From Neoceratodus forsteri (lineage: Eukaryota > Chordata > Ceratodontiformes > Ceratodontidae), in assembly GCA_016271365.2 (NCBI GenBank), contig CM028129.1:1008257501-1008321500 (forward strand): 64,000 nucleotides of DNA. The letters run 5' to 3'. Within the stretch, counting starts at the first letter, position 1, and each line of letters starts with the position of its first letter. This document shows positions 1 to 9,974 of this stretch, piece by piece. The notes under the pieces were generated by a model that was not told where the DNA came from, searched no databases, and saw only the letters and a list, made by a program, of their open reading frames with translations. The translations under genes were made by a program, and so were the position numbers.

Positions 1-950
1 CAGATTGGCTCACTACTTCCAGGCCTGGGAGTCTATTACCTCAGACAAATAGGTCCTGGAAGTAATGAGCCAGGGACTTGTTCTCAATTTCAAAAGGTTC
101 CCAAAAATGAGAGCAAGGTCCTTCAGTCCTCCCTCTCCCTTGGAGGCAGAAGTCTCCTCTCTTCTGCAAGCAGGAGAAGGTACCTCATTGTCACAGGGGA
201 AAAGGACTGTATTCCAGATACTTCCTTACCCCAAAAAAGACATGGGAGTGGTGACCCATCCCAGATTTAAGGTACCTGAACAAACACTTAACACCAAAAT
301 TCAAGATGGTGACTCTGGGAGTAATTCTTCCCTCTCTGAGAGCAGGAGACTGGCTAGCCTCTCTGGATCTCCAGGATGCCTACTTCCACATACCAATCAG
401 ACAGAGAGTACCTTGGGTTCGAGTTGCCCTATGGCCATTACCAATACAGAGCTATGCCTTTTGGCCTGACATCTGCTCCAGGGGTGTTCACCAAGTGTCT
501 AGCAGTAGTGGTATCATTCCTCAGGAGACGGGGTATCCTTCTGTTGCTATACCTGGACGACTGGCTCATTGTGGGTCAGTCCTCAGACCAAGTCAAGTCA
601 GCCCTAGAGGTCACTCAAAAGCTTCTAGACTCCTTGGATTTCATTCTGAACCTAGAAAAGTCTGTTCTGAAACCAGCTCAGCTCCTCACTTTCACAGAGG
701 TGGAGCCAGATACTATCCAGGTAAGAGCATTTCTCCCTCTCTCAAGGGTTCAGTCCCTTGTCACTCTGGCTTCCTCTTTTTGTCCTCTAGTTTCTCGTCC
801 AGCCAGACACTTTCTACAGTTGCTGGGACACATGGCAGCTTCCACAGCAGTGGTCCAAGGAGCAAGGTTTTGGATGAGAGAAATTTTCATCTCGGATCTT
901 AAAAAGACCCTCTCTCCAGATTGGTTCCAGTGCCTCAAACTCTAGTTCAG
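1..950 (+). pseudogene. DIRS-A reverse transcriptase, frameshifted
   Basis: RT copies the element RNA into DNA. Motif A (SLDLQDAYFHIPI) is read near 355-395 in one frame, while the rest, from 376 onward, is read in another: MPFGLTSAPGVF near 450, then the catalytic YLDDWLIVGQ near 550, LLTFTEVE, and the thumb-like RHFLQLLGHMAASTAVVQGA. At least two frame changes split the gene before 400 and a stop comes at 945. Both catalytic aspartates are still encoded but not in one frame. This is the same RT family as in the B, D and I copies further on. Confidence 0.88.
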
Positions 951-1800
951 GCCCCCACGTGGTGGCTGGAGGAGTACAGTCTTTGACAAGGTGTCCCCTT
1001 TATCAGTCAGGCTCCTTCAGTGATTCTCACCACAGATGCCTCTTTACTGGCTTTGGGGGCTCGTCTGGATCAGCTTACAGCTCAGGGAACCTGGTCTTAC
1101 CAGGAGTCTCTTCTACACATAAACCTTCTTGAACTCAGAGCTGTCTTTCTAGCACTTCAGATGTTCTCGGCTGCTGTTCAAGGGAAAGTGGTGCAGATCA
1201 GGACAGACAATACCACAACCATGTGGTACATCAACAAGCAGGGAGGCACTCTGTCCTCGGCCTTGTGCACAGAGACCATGAAAATATGGTCTCTAGCTTA
1301 TTCCTTTCAGGCTTCCCTGATGGCTGTGTATCTTCCAGGGAAGAACAACATTCTAGCAGATGCTCTCAGCAGGATTTCTCAGGGTCACCACGAATGGACC
1401 CTGAACCCCCTCATTCTTCAGGTCATTTTCAAGAGGTGGGGCACTCCCGAGATATATTTGTTTGCAGCCCTGAACAATCACCAACGTCCTCTCTTTTGCT
1501 GCAGACTGCCCCTTCTGGGTCCTGTCCCTCAGGATGCTCTCTTGTTGAACTGGACAAAGAGGTTGCTGTATGCATTTCCTCTGATATTCAGGGTCCTGAT
1601 CAAGATCAGGTCTCAGCCTTGCAAGGTGATTCTATTGGCTCCAGACTGGGCCAGACAGCCTTGGTATCCTCTACTCTTGTCACTGTCAGTGACAATGCCT
1701 CTGTGTCTTCCCAGACAGTTCAATCTCCTCACCTCCTCACAGAGGAGGATACTTTATCCCAACTTCAGAGACTCAGGCTCAGAGCCTGGCTCTTGAAGAG
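951..1800 (+). pseudogene. DIRS-A RNase H and methyltransferase-like region
   Basis: One open frame covers 1020-1796. The RNase H part carries the acidic residues expected of the family: TTDAS (start), LLELRAV, RTDNTTT and ILADALSR (about residues 5-115). It removes RNA from the hybrid during replication. After HHEWTLNP the frame runs into the DIRS methyltransferase-like region (FAALNNHQRP, then LLAPDWARQPW). In other copies this region has a YAFPPF motif; here the PF is lost (YAFPLIF). Upstream it is disconnected from RT by stops near 945, so the polyprotein is broken. Confidence 0.85.
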
Positions 1801-2740
1801 CTAGAATATGCAAGCCTGCATCCTTCTCAATCAGTGCTGGACATTTTAAAGGTTAGCAGGAAACCTGCTACTAGAAAGACTTATTTGGTGCATCTTAACA
1901 GTAGGCCTCTGGCCTACTACTCTCAAGGTACATTTGGCAGCTGTTTCTGCCTTCCTTTCTGCTGGTAAGGGCTCCTCCCTATCATCTCATCTAGTTTTCA
2001 AGAAAATTTTCAAGGGTCTAGTACATGTTAATCCTCCCTTTCTGGAGGCTACCCCTTCTTGGGATCTGAATATCTGTGTTGCACAGCTTATGTGTCCCCT
2101 TCTGAACCTCTGTCCTCAATTGAGCTGAAGTACTTGACTTGGAAAACTCTCTTCCTGGTAGCCATTACCTCTGCCAGGAGAATCAGTGAATTACAGGCTT
2201 TATCAGTGGAACCTGACTTCTTTTTATTTCACAGGGATAAGGTGGTCCTTCAAACCAACAGAAAGTTTCTTCCCAAGGTGGTATTAGACTTTCATTTGAA
2301 TCAGTCTGTTATTGCTTGTATCTTTCACTGACCATTCTTCCTCTGGTGAGAGATAACAGTCTTGATGTGAAGAGATCTCTTAGTTACTATGTAGAACACA
2401 CTAAGGCCCATAGAAATGACTGTTCCTAGTTTCTCACTTATGGGGAAGAGGGAAAGGGAGAGCCTGCCACGAAGAGAACCATTGCCAGGTGGATTGTCTC
2501 CTGTATCAAGTTCTGCTGTTCAAAGCTTGGGAAAGAGCTCCCTCAGGCCTGAGGGCTCATTCTACCAGCAGTACAGCTGCTTTGGTCGCAGCAGCTAGAG
2601 ATATACCTGTAATGGAAATCTGTAAAGCAGCCACCTGGAAAACTGTTCACACATTTACCAAGCATTACTCTCTGGACATTCAGTCAAGAAGTGATGCTAG
2701 GTTTGGCACAGCTGTGCTGCAGAGCTTGTTCCCAAAATAG
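1801..2740 (+). pseudogene. DIRS-A tyrosine recombinase, inactive
   Basis: This YR would integrate the circular DNA. The core-binding part (1805-2055) is badly worn and lacks the KRFSIWC block. The catalytic part has SARRISELQAL near 2175-2200 (box I arginine), then HRDKVVLQTNRKFLPKV, and ends with ATWKTVHTFTKHYSLDIQ near 2625-2680, which holds the tyrosine nucleophile. The HxxR box reads HSTSSTAA: its arginine is replaced by serine. Frameshifts lie near 2330 and 2440. The missing arginine and the broken frame make it non-functional. Confidence 0.87.
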
Positions 2741-2779
2741 GTTCTGTGACTCCCTCCTTCAAGGGGGTACCGCTTGGTA

Positions 2780-2882
2780 GTCTGCATATAATCAGAATAC
2801 AGCAAGACTTCATGCTTGAAGTAAAAATTACTCACCGTAGTAATGTTTCTTCTACTGGAGTCTTGCTGTATTCTGACCTCCC
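2780..2882 (+). repeat. DIRS-A internal complementary region
   Basis: The stretch holds two inverted copies of the terminal sequence around a short A-rich centre. Its reverse complement reads as right end (AGACTCCAGTAGAAGAAACA...) joined to left end (...CATGAAGTCTTGCTGTATTC). It lies just after the recombinase stop, as in every complete DIRS copy here. In the DIRS replication model it templates joining of the ends into a circle. Confidence 0.85.
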
Positions 2883-3138
2883 TCTCTGCCTCCCCTCCTG
2901 GAACCTAGTAGTTTTAGGATGTAGTTTGGCAGGCACAGTGCTGCACCCCAGAGGTGTACTTGGCATACCTTTATCTTATTAAGGGGTTTTCTGTTTATTA
3001 ATATTTTGGTTGTTTCACTACCTGCTTAGATTCTTTTTGGGTTCTCGACTTGAGTCTTTTGACCCTAAAGAACTGTTTTATTGCCCTTTGGCATAAACAT
3101 TTTAGAAACAATTTCTACTTTGAGTTAGTTTAATGCTC

Positions 3139-3340
3139 ATAAGAATCTGACAGTTACACTTCAGAGTACCACAGACAGAGGTTTAAAAACCAAACTCATG
3201 CTTAATGTTCTGTGCCTTGGCATAGAGTTAACCCTTTACTCCCCGGAGCAGTTCAAGTGCTGGGGCTAACTGCATATAGTCAGAATTCAGAAAGACTCCA
3301 TTAGAAGAAACAACATTACTATGGTGAGTATTTTTTTCTT
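3139..3340 (+). repeat. DIRS-A right inverted terminal repeat
   Basis: The sequence from AAGAATCTGACAG through GTTAACCCTTTACTCC and GCATATAGTCAGAATTC matches the right ITR of DIRS-B (20155-20357) and is complementary to DIRS left ends. It stops at TTTCTT, 3340. Confidence 0.85.
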
Positions 3341-3945
3341 TCTGTCATGCAAAGCATTATTTTTAGTGGCTATTACTTATGCTTGGAGGATTTCCGAGCT
3401 TCAGCCTCTTAAGTGTGAGCAGCCTTATTTGATTTTGCACAAGGTCTTTGTGTACTAACCCCAACTTTTTGCCTGGTGGTGGTGTCTGAGTTTACTTTAA
3501 ATCAAACCATCTACATGCCTGTTTATTATCCAGAGCATGCCAATCCAAGGGAAGCATTGCTCCATACGTTTGATGTGCATAGAGTACTTGGATACTATGC
3601 ACATCATATGAAGGACTGCAGAAAGTCCTTGCAGTTGTTTGTTTTGTTCGCCACTGGGAAAGAGGGCATTCTGGTTTCTAAGCAGTGCCTGTCCAAGTGT
3701 TTGGCTAATTGAATTTTTTTTTTTGTTACAGGAAGTACAGTAAGGAACTTCCTGGGGCTGTTTATGGCCATTCCACCAGAGGCATAGCCACCTCTGTTGC
3801 CTGTTTGAGGTGTTTCAGCTGCTGAAATTTGTGCTGCTGCAGCTTGGAGTACTGTCCACACTTTCACAAGGCACTTCAGTCTGGACTTTGCCTCTAGAAG
3901 GTCAGGTTTTAGCCTAGCTGTGCTTCAGGGCCTTCTTTCATAGGC
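3341..3945 (+). pseudogene. DIRS-J tyrosine recombinase, Tyr to Phe
   Basis: The fragment starts just before the catalytic domain: KALFLVAITYAWRISELQ near 3350-3405 holds the box I arginine. FTLNQTIYMPVYYPEHA follows at 3490-3540, then the HxxR box as GHSTRGIATS near 3765-3795, and AAAWSTVHTFTRHFSLDF near 3838-3890. The nucleophile position is phenylalanine (HFSLD) where every sister copy has HYSLD or a similar tyrosine. A 10-T run near 3715 and several frame changes separate the boxes. The copy is therefore dead at the active site and by frame. Its N-terminal half lies upstream of A. Confidence 0.85.
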
Positions 3946-3974
3946 CCGTGCCAGCCTGACTGTTCTATTCTGCA

Positions 3975-4092
3975 GTACTGCTTGGGACTTGTTCCTAAGA
4001 TGTGACTTGCTGCAAGAGATATCCTCGAAGAAGACCAAGAACTTACCATAACAGTAAATCTTCGAGAGAATCACTTGCAGCAGATCATGCCG
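3975..4092 (+). repeat. DIRS-J internal complementary region
   Basis: The core holds TGCTGCAAGAGATATCCTCG and, inverted, CGAGAGAATCACTTGCAGCA around an ACTTACCATAAC centre. It lies just after the YR gene. Its reverse complement gives the joined right and left ends of this family. Confidence 0.8.
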
Positions 4093-4289
4093 TCCCACCC
4101 TCTCTCTCGATCTGAGTTTCTCGTCTCCTGTTTCTTCTTTCCAGGATGGTAATTTCTGTTTCCATGCTCCTTCTGGTGGGTTTTTCTAGCTCTCCTTTGG
4201 TTCCCTTGGGAGTGCATCCTTTGGTGGATGGTCTCTGGCAGGGAACTAAGGAGACCGCGGGACTGCCCACGGCCATATAAGGAGGTGGG

Positions 4290-4430
4290 TGGCCCCAGAC
4301 AGACTGTAGTCAGAAATGTTTCTGTGTGGTCCTGGTGCCTGATGGCTGTAGTTCCTATAGTGTGCCATGCTACAAGAGATTCTCTCTAAGATCTGTGTTA
4401 CGGTAAGTTCTTAAGTAACTGTTCTTTCTT
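4290..4430 (+). repeat. DIRS-J right inverted terminal repeat
   Basis: GCTACAAGAGATTCTCTC, then TTACGGTAAGTTCTTAAGTA and CTGTTCTTTCTT mark the right end. The same pattern closes DIRS-K at 8271, so the two are one subfamily. Confidence 0.75.
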
Positions 4431-4848
4431 CCAAGGGATCCCTCACTATGCTTAACAGACCTATAATGTATGGGGGGGGCCTCTTATTAGTAACTGAAAT
4501 CAAGCAGATTACAACCTTGTTATGCCACCATTATGACGTCACTCTGTTGTTATCCCTTCTTGAGTATGTCATATCAATGGTATAACAAAATGGAATACTC
4601 ACAACCTTCAATATAGTGTATGGTGGAACGCTGTTCCGCATTGAAATCCATGCCTGGAACAGCCGTTATTTGTCACTTTCGGTCGTCATGATCTTGTTGT
4701 ACTGCACGGTGGCGCACTGGGTGCAGCACAACAAGATGAACATATTCGCGCATGCGCATAGAGCGGAGCGACGGGCAACACGGAAGGCGTGTTTCTGGCA
4801 CACAGAAGTAAGCTTCTAGAAAGTGCCCATGTAGTGGTATTTATGGTT
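4431..4848. other. intergenic stretch with small hairpins, no gene
   Basis: No coding sequence is supported. Two inverted repeats are visible: AACGCTGTTCC with GGAACAGCCGTT (4627-4668), and ATCTTGTTGTACTGCA with TGCAGCACAACAAGAT (4691-4737). The part from about 4615 shares a TAGTGTATGG-like end with the two hairpin MITEs that follow and may be a third, more worn member. Confidence 0.5.
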
Positions 4849-5040
4849 GCCCATACATTATAAAGATTGTGTATGAGCAACCATACAAACAAGGTAGTTT
4901 TGATCTTGAGGTTTCCGTGGTAACGGACTCTCGAGCTACGCTCTCGAGGTCTCAGGTTACCACGGAAACCTCTCGATCGCAACTGCCTTGTTGTGTATGC
5001 TTGCGCATACACAATCCTCTATGTTCCGCTTTGAGAAAGA
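4849..5040. mobile_element. palindromic hairpin MITE, copy 1
   Basis: A long inverted repeat runs outward from a centre at about 4935. Each arm is roughly 75 bp: CATACATTATAAAGATTGTG, then CAAGGTAGTTTTGATC and AGGTTTCCGTGGTAAC on the left, with the mirror on the right (GTTACCACGGAAACCT, ACTGCCTTG, CATACACAATCC). The centre CTCGAGCTACGCTCTCGAG is itself palindromic. There is no coding capacity. It is related to copy 2 at 5208. Confidence 0.7.
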
Positions 5041-5207
5041 TGTTTAAAGTGTTGCTATTAAGTTAACTGATTTGTGCCAGGCTGTACCGATGAATAGTGT
5101 TGTGAACAACACGCAATAAACATTGTTGAGGAATCTCCCTGCATCATTTATGATTGCTTAAGGTAAAAATTACTCAGAAAAGTAACTCAATTTGCGATTA
5201 CACAATC

Positions 5208-5405
5208 TTGGTAGCCCATACACTATAAAATATAATGTATAGTCCTTGGTTAATAACCGTGCTGAAAACACTTCTCGAGGTTGCCATGACATCTGAAAAC
5301 CTCTTGAGCTACGCTCTTGAGGTTTACAAATGATGTCATGGCAACCTCTCGAAGTGTTGACAGTGTGGTTATTAACCAAAGACCCTACATTATCCTCTAT
5401 ACCCC
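5208..5405. mobile_element. palindromic hairpin MITE, copy 2
   Basis: The left arm holds CCATACACTATAAAATATAA, CTTGGTTAATAACCG and GAGGTTGCCATGACATC. The right arm is its inverse (GATGTCATGGCAACCTC, GGTTATTAACCAA, ACATTATCCTCTATA). The centre CTCTTGAGCTACGCTCTTGAG differs from copy 1 by a few bases. Arms are about 75-80 bp. The element is non-coding; its transposase source is unknown. Confidence 0.7.
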
Positions 5406-6182
5406 TACCTCCCCTTCCAGAGCCTGAAAAAGATTCTCCAAGAATCAGTTTATTTTTGCTTGAACATTACTTGTTGCATTACCTTACAGTTGATACTCAG
5501 TGATCTAGTTTTTAAAATTTGGTGTGCCAGACTTATGAGTCCACAGGGGACTCAAAAAATTTTGTAGCACTTTTTTTTGGATAGGTTTAGCTAGTTTAGT
5601 TGTCACTGCTCTCCAGCTCCAGAAATCAATTTGACGTTAGAGGGCAGTGAGGAGCGTGACCACATAGCAGAGGTTTGTGTTTCATTCTGAGATTCCATAA
5701 TTAGGACAAAATTCTACTCACCCGTGCAGCTCAATCCAGTGGACTGATTGCAGATTTGAAAGAGGGAGTCTGGCTAAAAGTGCTACATTGCAGAATTAAA
5801 ATAAGCATACCCCCCAACCAAAAATTAGGTTTCTGCGTTACTTCATTTTAAAGTTGAGTTATTTTGTAACCCTGATTTCACTATCTATTCAAAAAAGCCA
5901 GTTTCAGTGAAGAGCCATTGATGATGTCATAATCTGAACTCAGTCTAGTCCTCCCTGTCAGCAACCTTATAGAACCTGTTTCTCCAAAGTTTAAAATGGA
6001 TTAAGAAACTAGGTGTAGTAGTCATTTACAAGAAAAAAAAAACTGGCATGGGGTTGACTACGGTGCTTGTTTGATGTTCAGATGAATGCCTTTGTACTTT
6101 GGAACACGTCAGGAGGTGGTTTGAGAATGCAGTGCAGAACCAAGGTTTAGAATGTCAAGGTGGTGCATAATTTTAAAATGTT
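5406..6182. other. no recognisable feature
   Basis: AT-rich sequence with several poly-A/T runs and a C/G run at its right edge. No gene, RNA or clear repeat structure could be supported. Confidence 0.5.
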
Positions 6183-7221
6183 GGGGGGGGGGGGGACATG
6201 CAGTCTCGGAATGTGGCAGGGATGTGCCATCTCAGAATGTGGTGGGGCACTCTATCTCTGAATGTGACAGGGACACACATTGAGCAATTTGGTGGGGACT
6301 GGCAATTTTTGAATGTAGTGGGGATACACGCTGTTGGAATGAATGTGAGAAGACATACCATATTCTGAAATTGCTTTTCTCTGCCGCATTCCAGAATTGT
6401 ACGCACCCACCATATTTAAAAATTGTGTATCACATTCCCACCACATTCCAAGATTGTGCTTCCCAGTCACATTCTAAAATTATGCATCCCTGCCACATTC
6501 CAAAATTGGGCATCCCTGCCATATTCTGAGGTTGTATTTCATTGCCACTTTCCAAAATTCACTGCCACATTCCCAAATTGTACGTCACCACATTCCAAAA
6601 TTCTCACTGCCACATTCCGAAACTGCACGTCAGCACTGTATTCTGAAACTGCATCACTTCCATGTTCTGAACCTGTGCGCCACAACCAGTCAGAACCTGT
6701 GCGCCACCCGCCACAGTCAGAACCTGTGCGCCACCTGCCACAGTCAGAACCTGAAAATGAGTTTCACTGCCACATTCTGATATTGCACGTCCAAGTCACG
6801 TTCCAAAATTATGCATTCCTGGTTCATTCTGAAATTGCATGAGACTATCACAATTTGAAATGATGTCACTGCCACATTTTGAGATTGTGTCCACGCCATA
6901 CTGTGAAATTACATGTTGCTACCGCAATCTGAAATCGGTCATCCCAACCACATTTTGAAATTGTGCATCACCACCTCAAGCCAAATTTATGCATCCATGA
7001 CACACTATGAAATGACATCACCTTCTGCAGCTGTGTCCTCTGCATTTCAAAATTGTCTCTTTGTCACGTTTTAAAAATGTATGACACCACGATATTATGA
7101 ATTTTAGTGTCCCTGTCACAAACCAAAATTGTGTGTCCCAGCTACTTTCTGAGATTGTCATTGCAGCATTCTACAGCTGCAGCCTGGTAACATTTGGAAA
7201 TCTCATACCTGCAGTATTCTA
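6183..7221. repeat. degenerate minisatellite with a head-to-head switch
   Basis: Units of about 30-45 bp built on CCACATTCCAAAATTGTGCA repeat some 20 times with heavy divergence. From 6183 to about 6360 the units read in the opposite sense (GGAATGTGGCAGGGA), and from about 6380 onward in the sense CCACATTCC; the array is thus head to head. A fresher sub-array of about 30-bp units with CAGAACCTGTGCGCCAC sits at 6668-6755. The right end abuts DIRS-K coding sequence. Confidence 0.75.
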
Positions 7222-7745
7222 AAAATTGTGAGCCTCCTTATTTGATTTTTCATGAAGAGGGTTTGTTTCTGTCCAAAAGCTAAGTTTCTGTCAAAAGGTG
7301 GTGTCTGAATTTACACTGAACCACAGGATACTCCTTCCTGTTTACTACCCTGAGCATGCCGATCAGGGTGAGGTGTTGCTGTATACTTTGGACGTATATA
7401 GACTACTTGTATACTATAAGAATCGCGCCAGGACCTTCAGAAAGTCCTCTCAGCTTTTTGTTTAATTCGCCCCTGGGAAAAAGGGTGCCCCTCGCATGTC
7501 TAAACAGTGCTTATCCAAATGGCTGGCACATTGTATTACATTCTGCAGCAGGAAGGACGGTAAGGAACTTTCTGGTGCAGTTTATCACTACACACAGGGA
7601 ATGGCCATTTTATTGCTTCATTCAGAAATGTTTCTGCCGCTGACATTTGTGCAGCAGCCATATGGAGCACTATCCACACCTTTACTAAACATTACAGTCT
7701 GGACACAGTCTCTCATAAATGATCTGGTTTTGGGCTTGTTATACT
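7222..7745 (+). pseudogene. DIRS-K tyrosine recombinase fragment, HxxR lost
   Basis: Similarity starts at EPPYLIFHEEGLFL, downstream of the box I arginine, so that residue is absent from the copy. It continues through a FTLNHRILLPVYYPEHA-like stretch near 7305-7360, the SKQCLSKWLAHCITFC helix near 7500, and AAAIWSTIHTFTKHYSLDT near 7650-7705 with the tyrosine kept. The HxxR box reads HYTQGMA near 7588, so the arginine is lost there as well. Frames change near 7465 and 7640. This is a decayed relic; at most the nucleophile survives. Confidence 0.8.
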
Positions 7746-7811
7746 GCAAGCCCTACTGTCTTGAATGTATATATCACACTGTACCAGCCACTAGTGCCTT
7801 TTGGGACTGCT

Positions 7812-7922
7812 TGGGACTCATTCCAAAGGTGTGGTATAATAGAATTGAGATTCTCGAAGAAGATAGAACAGTTATGTACTTAGCGTAACAGTGGATCTTC
7901 AAGAGAATCTCACATTAGGCCA
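7812..7922 (+). repeat. DIRS-K internal complementary region
   Basis: GAGATTCTCGAAGAAGATAG and the inverse TTCAAGAGAATCTCACATTA flank a TACTTAGCGTAACAG centre. It matches the right end of K at 8200-8271 in inverse orientation. Confidence 0.75.
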
Positions 7923-8149
7923 CCCTGGCCCTTCCTTCTTCCCCCTTCTGCTTCAGTGAGAGTTACATCAGATATTATGCATTATAATAATCCATGGCTG
8001 TTATACCCAGCACCATTTCTCGCCTTGTATGCTTGGTCCTGGTCTGATCTCCGGGTTCCCCACTGTTGGAGGTCCTCAGAGTCTAATTACCGGCAGGGAA
8101 CTGAGAAGTGATGGGCCGCGCCCACATTTATGTAGATGCTGATGAATGA

Positions 8150-8271
8150 TGACATCGTGGGGGGCCCCCGGCAAGCTAAAGTCTGTGAGGTCCTGGTACT
8201 AAAGATGTGGCCTAATGGAAGAGATTCTCTCGAACATCTACTGTTATGCTAAGTACTTAACTGTTCTATCC
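8150..8271 (+). repeat. DIRS-K right inverted terminal repeat
   Basis: TGTGGCCTAATGGAAGAGAT, then CTACTGTTATGCTAAGTACT and TAACTGTTCTATC form the right end. The boundary is good to within a few bases. Confidence 0.7.
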
Positions 8272-8311
8272 CACTGCAAGACAAAAATAATATATCAGAG
8301 TTATGGGGCTG

Positions 8312-9528
8312 TTAAGGGGAACGGTTGGCAGCAATGGCCCCACACAAAGGGGGGAGGGCTGATCTCATTGTGCACTTTGTGTGTAAAAATGTTTTTGTGG
8401 CCGGCCCAGTGGCGCTGAGGGTTGAGGTGCTGGACGGCCACACCTTGCACCATGCCGGTGACCCGGGTTCGGAAACGAGCACAGGTCATCGGGGGTCGGC
8501 CGGGGCGGAGAAGGATAGAGTGCCTGACGGCAGCTCTCCTCTGGGGGGGGGGTACCTGCAGGCTCCTACTGCAATGCCGCCACCTGAGGGAGCCTGGGTG
8601 GATGGCGCAATAAGTGGAGAAGCAACAAGTAGATTGGGTGATGGTCTGTGGAGGGGCGGAGCAGGAGGTATGTCTTAGCGTGCCTCCTAGACCCTCATTG
8701 CACGCCGACGTCAGGGGGGAAGGAATCAGGAAAAACACCTCATTCCCTCCTAGACGAAGACACCTCCATTGGACATCTCCGGGGCTCATCGGGCAGACTC
8801 CGCTGTGCCAGAGCTACGCACACATACAGAGTTCTGGTTTGGAGAGAGGTATGCGTCAAGGGGTGCCCTCTCCACCCCTACCAAGGGGGGTATACCGGGG
8901 GTCTTCAGGGGAGTGTGTGTGGACAAGGCGCTCTAGGGGAAGATCACGACGGGGTCTGGGGGGGTCCACAGAGGACGTCGGAGAGAGTTGAGGGAGGAGG
9001 CAGATTAGGAGTATAAACACAAGGTTAAAAAAAAAAACATTTTTGTTTACTTACTGTTCACTGTAGTGTATTAGATTGCGTCAGACAAATTTTGTTTAGT
9101 TCTTGGCTGACGTATTTTGTTAGTACAAATATCAGACTACCCTGCAGCTGACATCAGTTCAGTAGGCAGCAGTGGGAGATTCAGCAGCGTACAGTGCATA
9201 TTAGAATCTCCAGTCCGAGGATTTCTGGGTCTGCTTTCCTTCAGGGGTTAATTGCAGTCCTCTGTGACTGTTTAACCCAGGGAGGACAGAGGGACCAGCA
9301 AATAAAAGATCAGAGCTTATATAAACTCCAGCATGCATTGCTGACTATTAAATCTGGGATTTGTAGTAACAGAAGATGTCTGCCTAGAACTAAGCAAAAT
9401 GAGTCTGATGCAATCTATTATACTAAAGTAAACAGTAAGTAAACCAAAACGTTTGTTCACATAAAGTGCACAATGGGACCAGCCCCACACTTGAGTATGG
9501 ACCCTTTGTGCTGACTGTTCCCCTTTAA
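8312..9528. mobile_element. TTAA-flanked palindromic DNA element (T2/Kolobok-like)
   Basis: TTAAGGGGAACGGTTGGCAG at the left and its inverse, CTGACTGTTCCCCTTTAA, at the right start long imperfect inverted arms (about 8312-8399 with 9434-9528; then about 9040-9140 with 9330-9430, both reading TTACTTACTGTT and TAGATTGC on one strand). Both ends sit on TTAA. In Xenopus, T2-type MITEs and Kolobok elements use TTAA targets and TTAAAGG ends, so membership there is likely but inferred. A GC-rich retro-insertion at 8400-9037 splits the left arm. No transposase remains. Confidence 0.65.
8400..9037 (+). mobile_element. GC-rich SINE-like retro-insertion
   Basis: A GC-rich block starting GGCCGGCCCAGTGGCGCTG ends in an A-run (9026-9037) and is bracketed by near-identical direct repeats (AAAAATGTTTTTGT and AAAAACATTTTTGT). 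Together these are marks of LINE-driven retroposition. The head has a weak tRNA-like shape: TGGCGCTGAGG could serve as an A box and GGTTCGGAAAC as a B box. Frames inside it are open by composition only; no protein family was recognised. It could be a SINE with a long body or a retroposed transcript. Confidence 0.5.
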
Positions 9529-9974
9529 GATGGCTTGTAAGCTTCCTAGCTTTCATTGTTCACCAGCATACCCTCTGGCCATTTAAGCAAGCTATCAAAG
9601 TCTCTCGGGACTCCATTTTCCCGGGTGCTCTCTTATGAGCTAATTTTTATAAATTTACCTGGAGTCATTTTTATTGCATCTTCTTGGCCCTCTCTCACAA
9701 TGATCCAATGAGTCTCACACCAGTCGGGCCTGGTTTTGCCCACCAGAACAGACAAGCACAGGACCAAAAAGCATGATGTCAGACTGCTAACAAAAGTGTA
9801 TGGTGGAGTTCACTCTTTAAGATAGTGGGAAACTCCTTGTACTTTCTCAGGCCTAGCTGTATCAACTGACTTTGGTGCTAGATGGTTAAACGTAACATTA
9901 CTTATTGAAGCCCCAGTCCAAGCTTGCAGACATAGACATTTCTTTCAGTAAACATGCTTTATGGTACTTGGACC
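9529..9974. other. no recognisable feature
   Basis: Unremarkable unique-looking sequence between two TTAA-flanked elements; nothing supportable was seen. Confidence 0.45.

Larger units (their letters stand above)
1..3340 (+). mobile_element. DIRS-A retrotransposon, 3' two thirds
   Basis: The copy enters from the left edge of the window inside the reverse transcriptase and runs RT, RNase H, methyltransferase-like region, tyrosine recombinase, internal complementary region, right ITR. This order and the inverted end plus internal complementary region are the hallmarks of the DIRS order of retrotransposons. The right end reads GGTGAGTATTTTTTTCTT and is followed at 3341 by recombinase coding sequence of another DIRS (J), so A is inserted in J. 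There is no target duplication visible, as expected for recombinase-mediated integration. The left end and gag lie outside the window. Confidence 0.9.
3341..4430 (+). mobile_element. DIRS-J retrotransposon 3' end, host of DIRS-A
   Basis: Recombinase coding sequence starts abruptly at the right end of A and continues to an ICR and a right ITR ending near 4430. The family differs from A: its ends carry the ACAAGAGATTCTCTC and CGGTAAGTTC signatures shared with K. The 5' part of J must lie left of the window, displaced by A. Confidence 0.8.
7222..8271 (+). mobile_element. DIRS-K retrotransposon 3' end
   Basis: The catalytic half of a recombinase gene starts at the edge of the minisatellite and is followed by an ICR (7812-7922) and a right ITR ending near 8271. 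It is the same subfamily as J. The 5' part is missing, replaced by or lost next to the minisatellite. Confidence 0.78.

Noticed and set aside
6668..6755. Short regular repeats as a CRISPR array
   Set aside because: Eukaryotic context, direct units without unique spacers, embedded in a larger degenerate minisatellite.
8301..9016. Long open frames on both strands in the GC-rich block
   Set aside because: Several overlapping frames in both directions, no recognisable domain, and the block is a tailed retro-insertion; openness follows from base composition.
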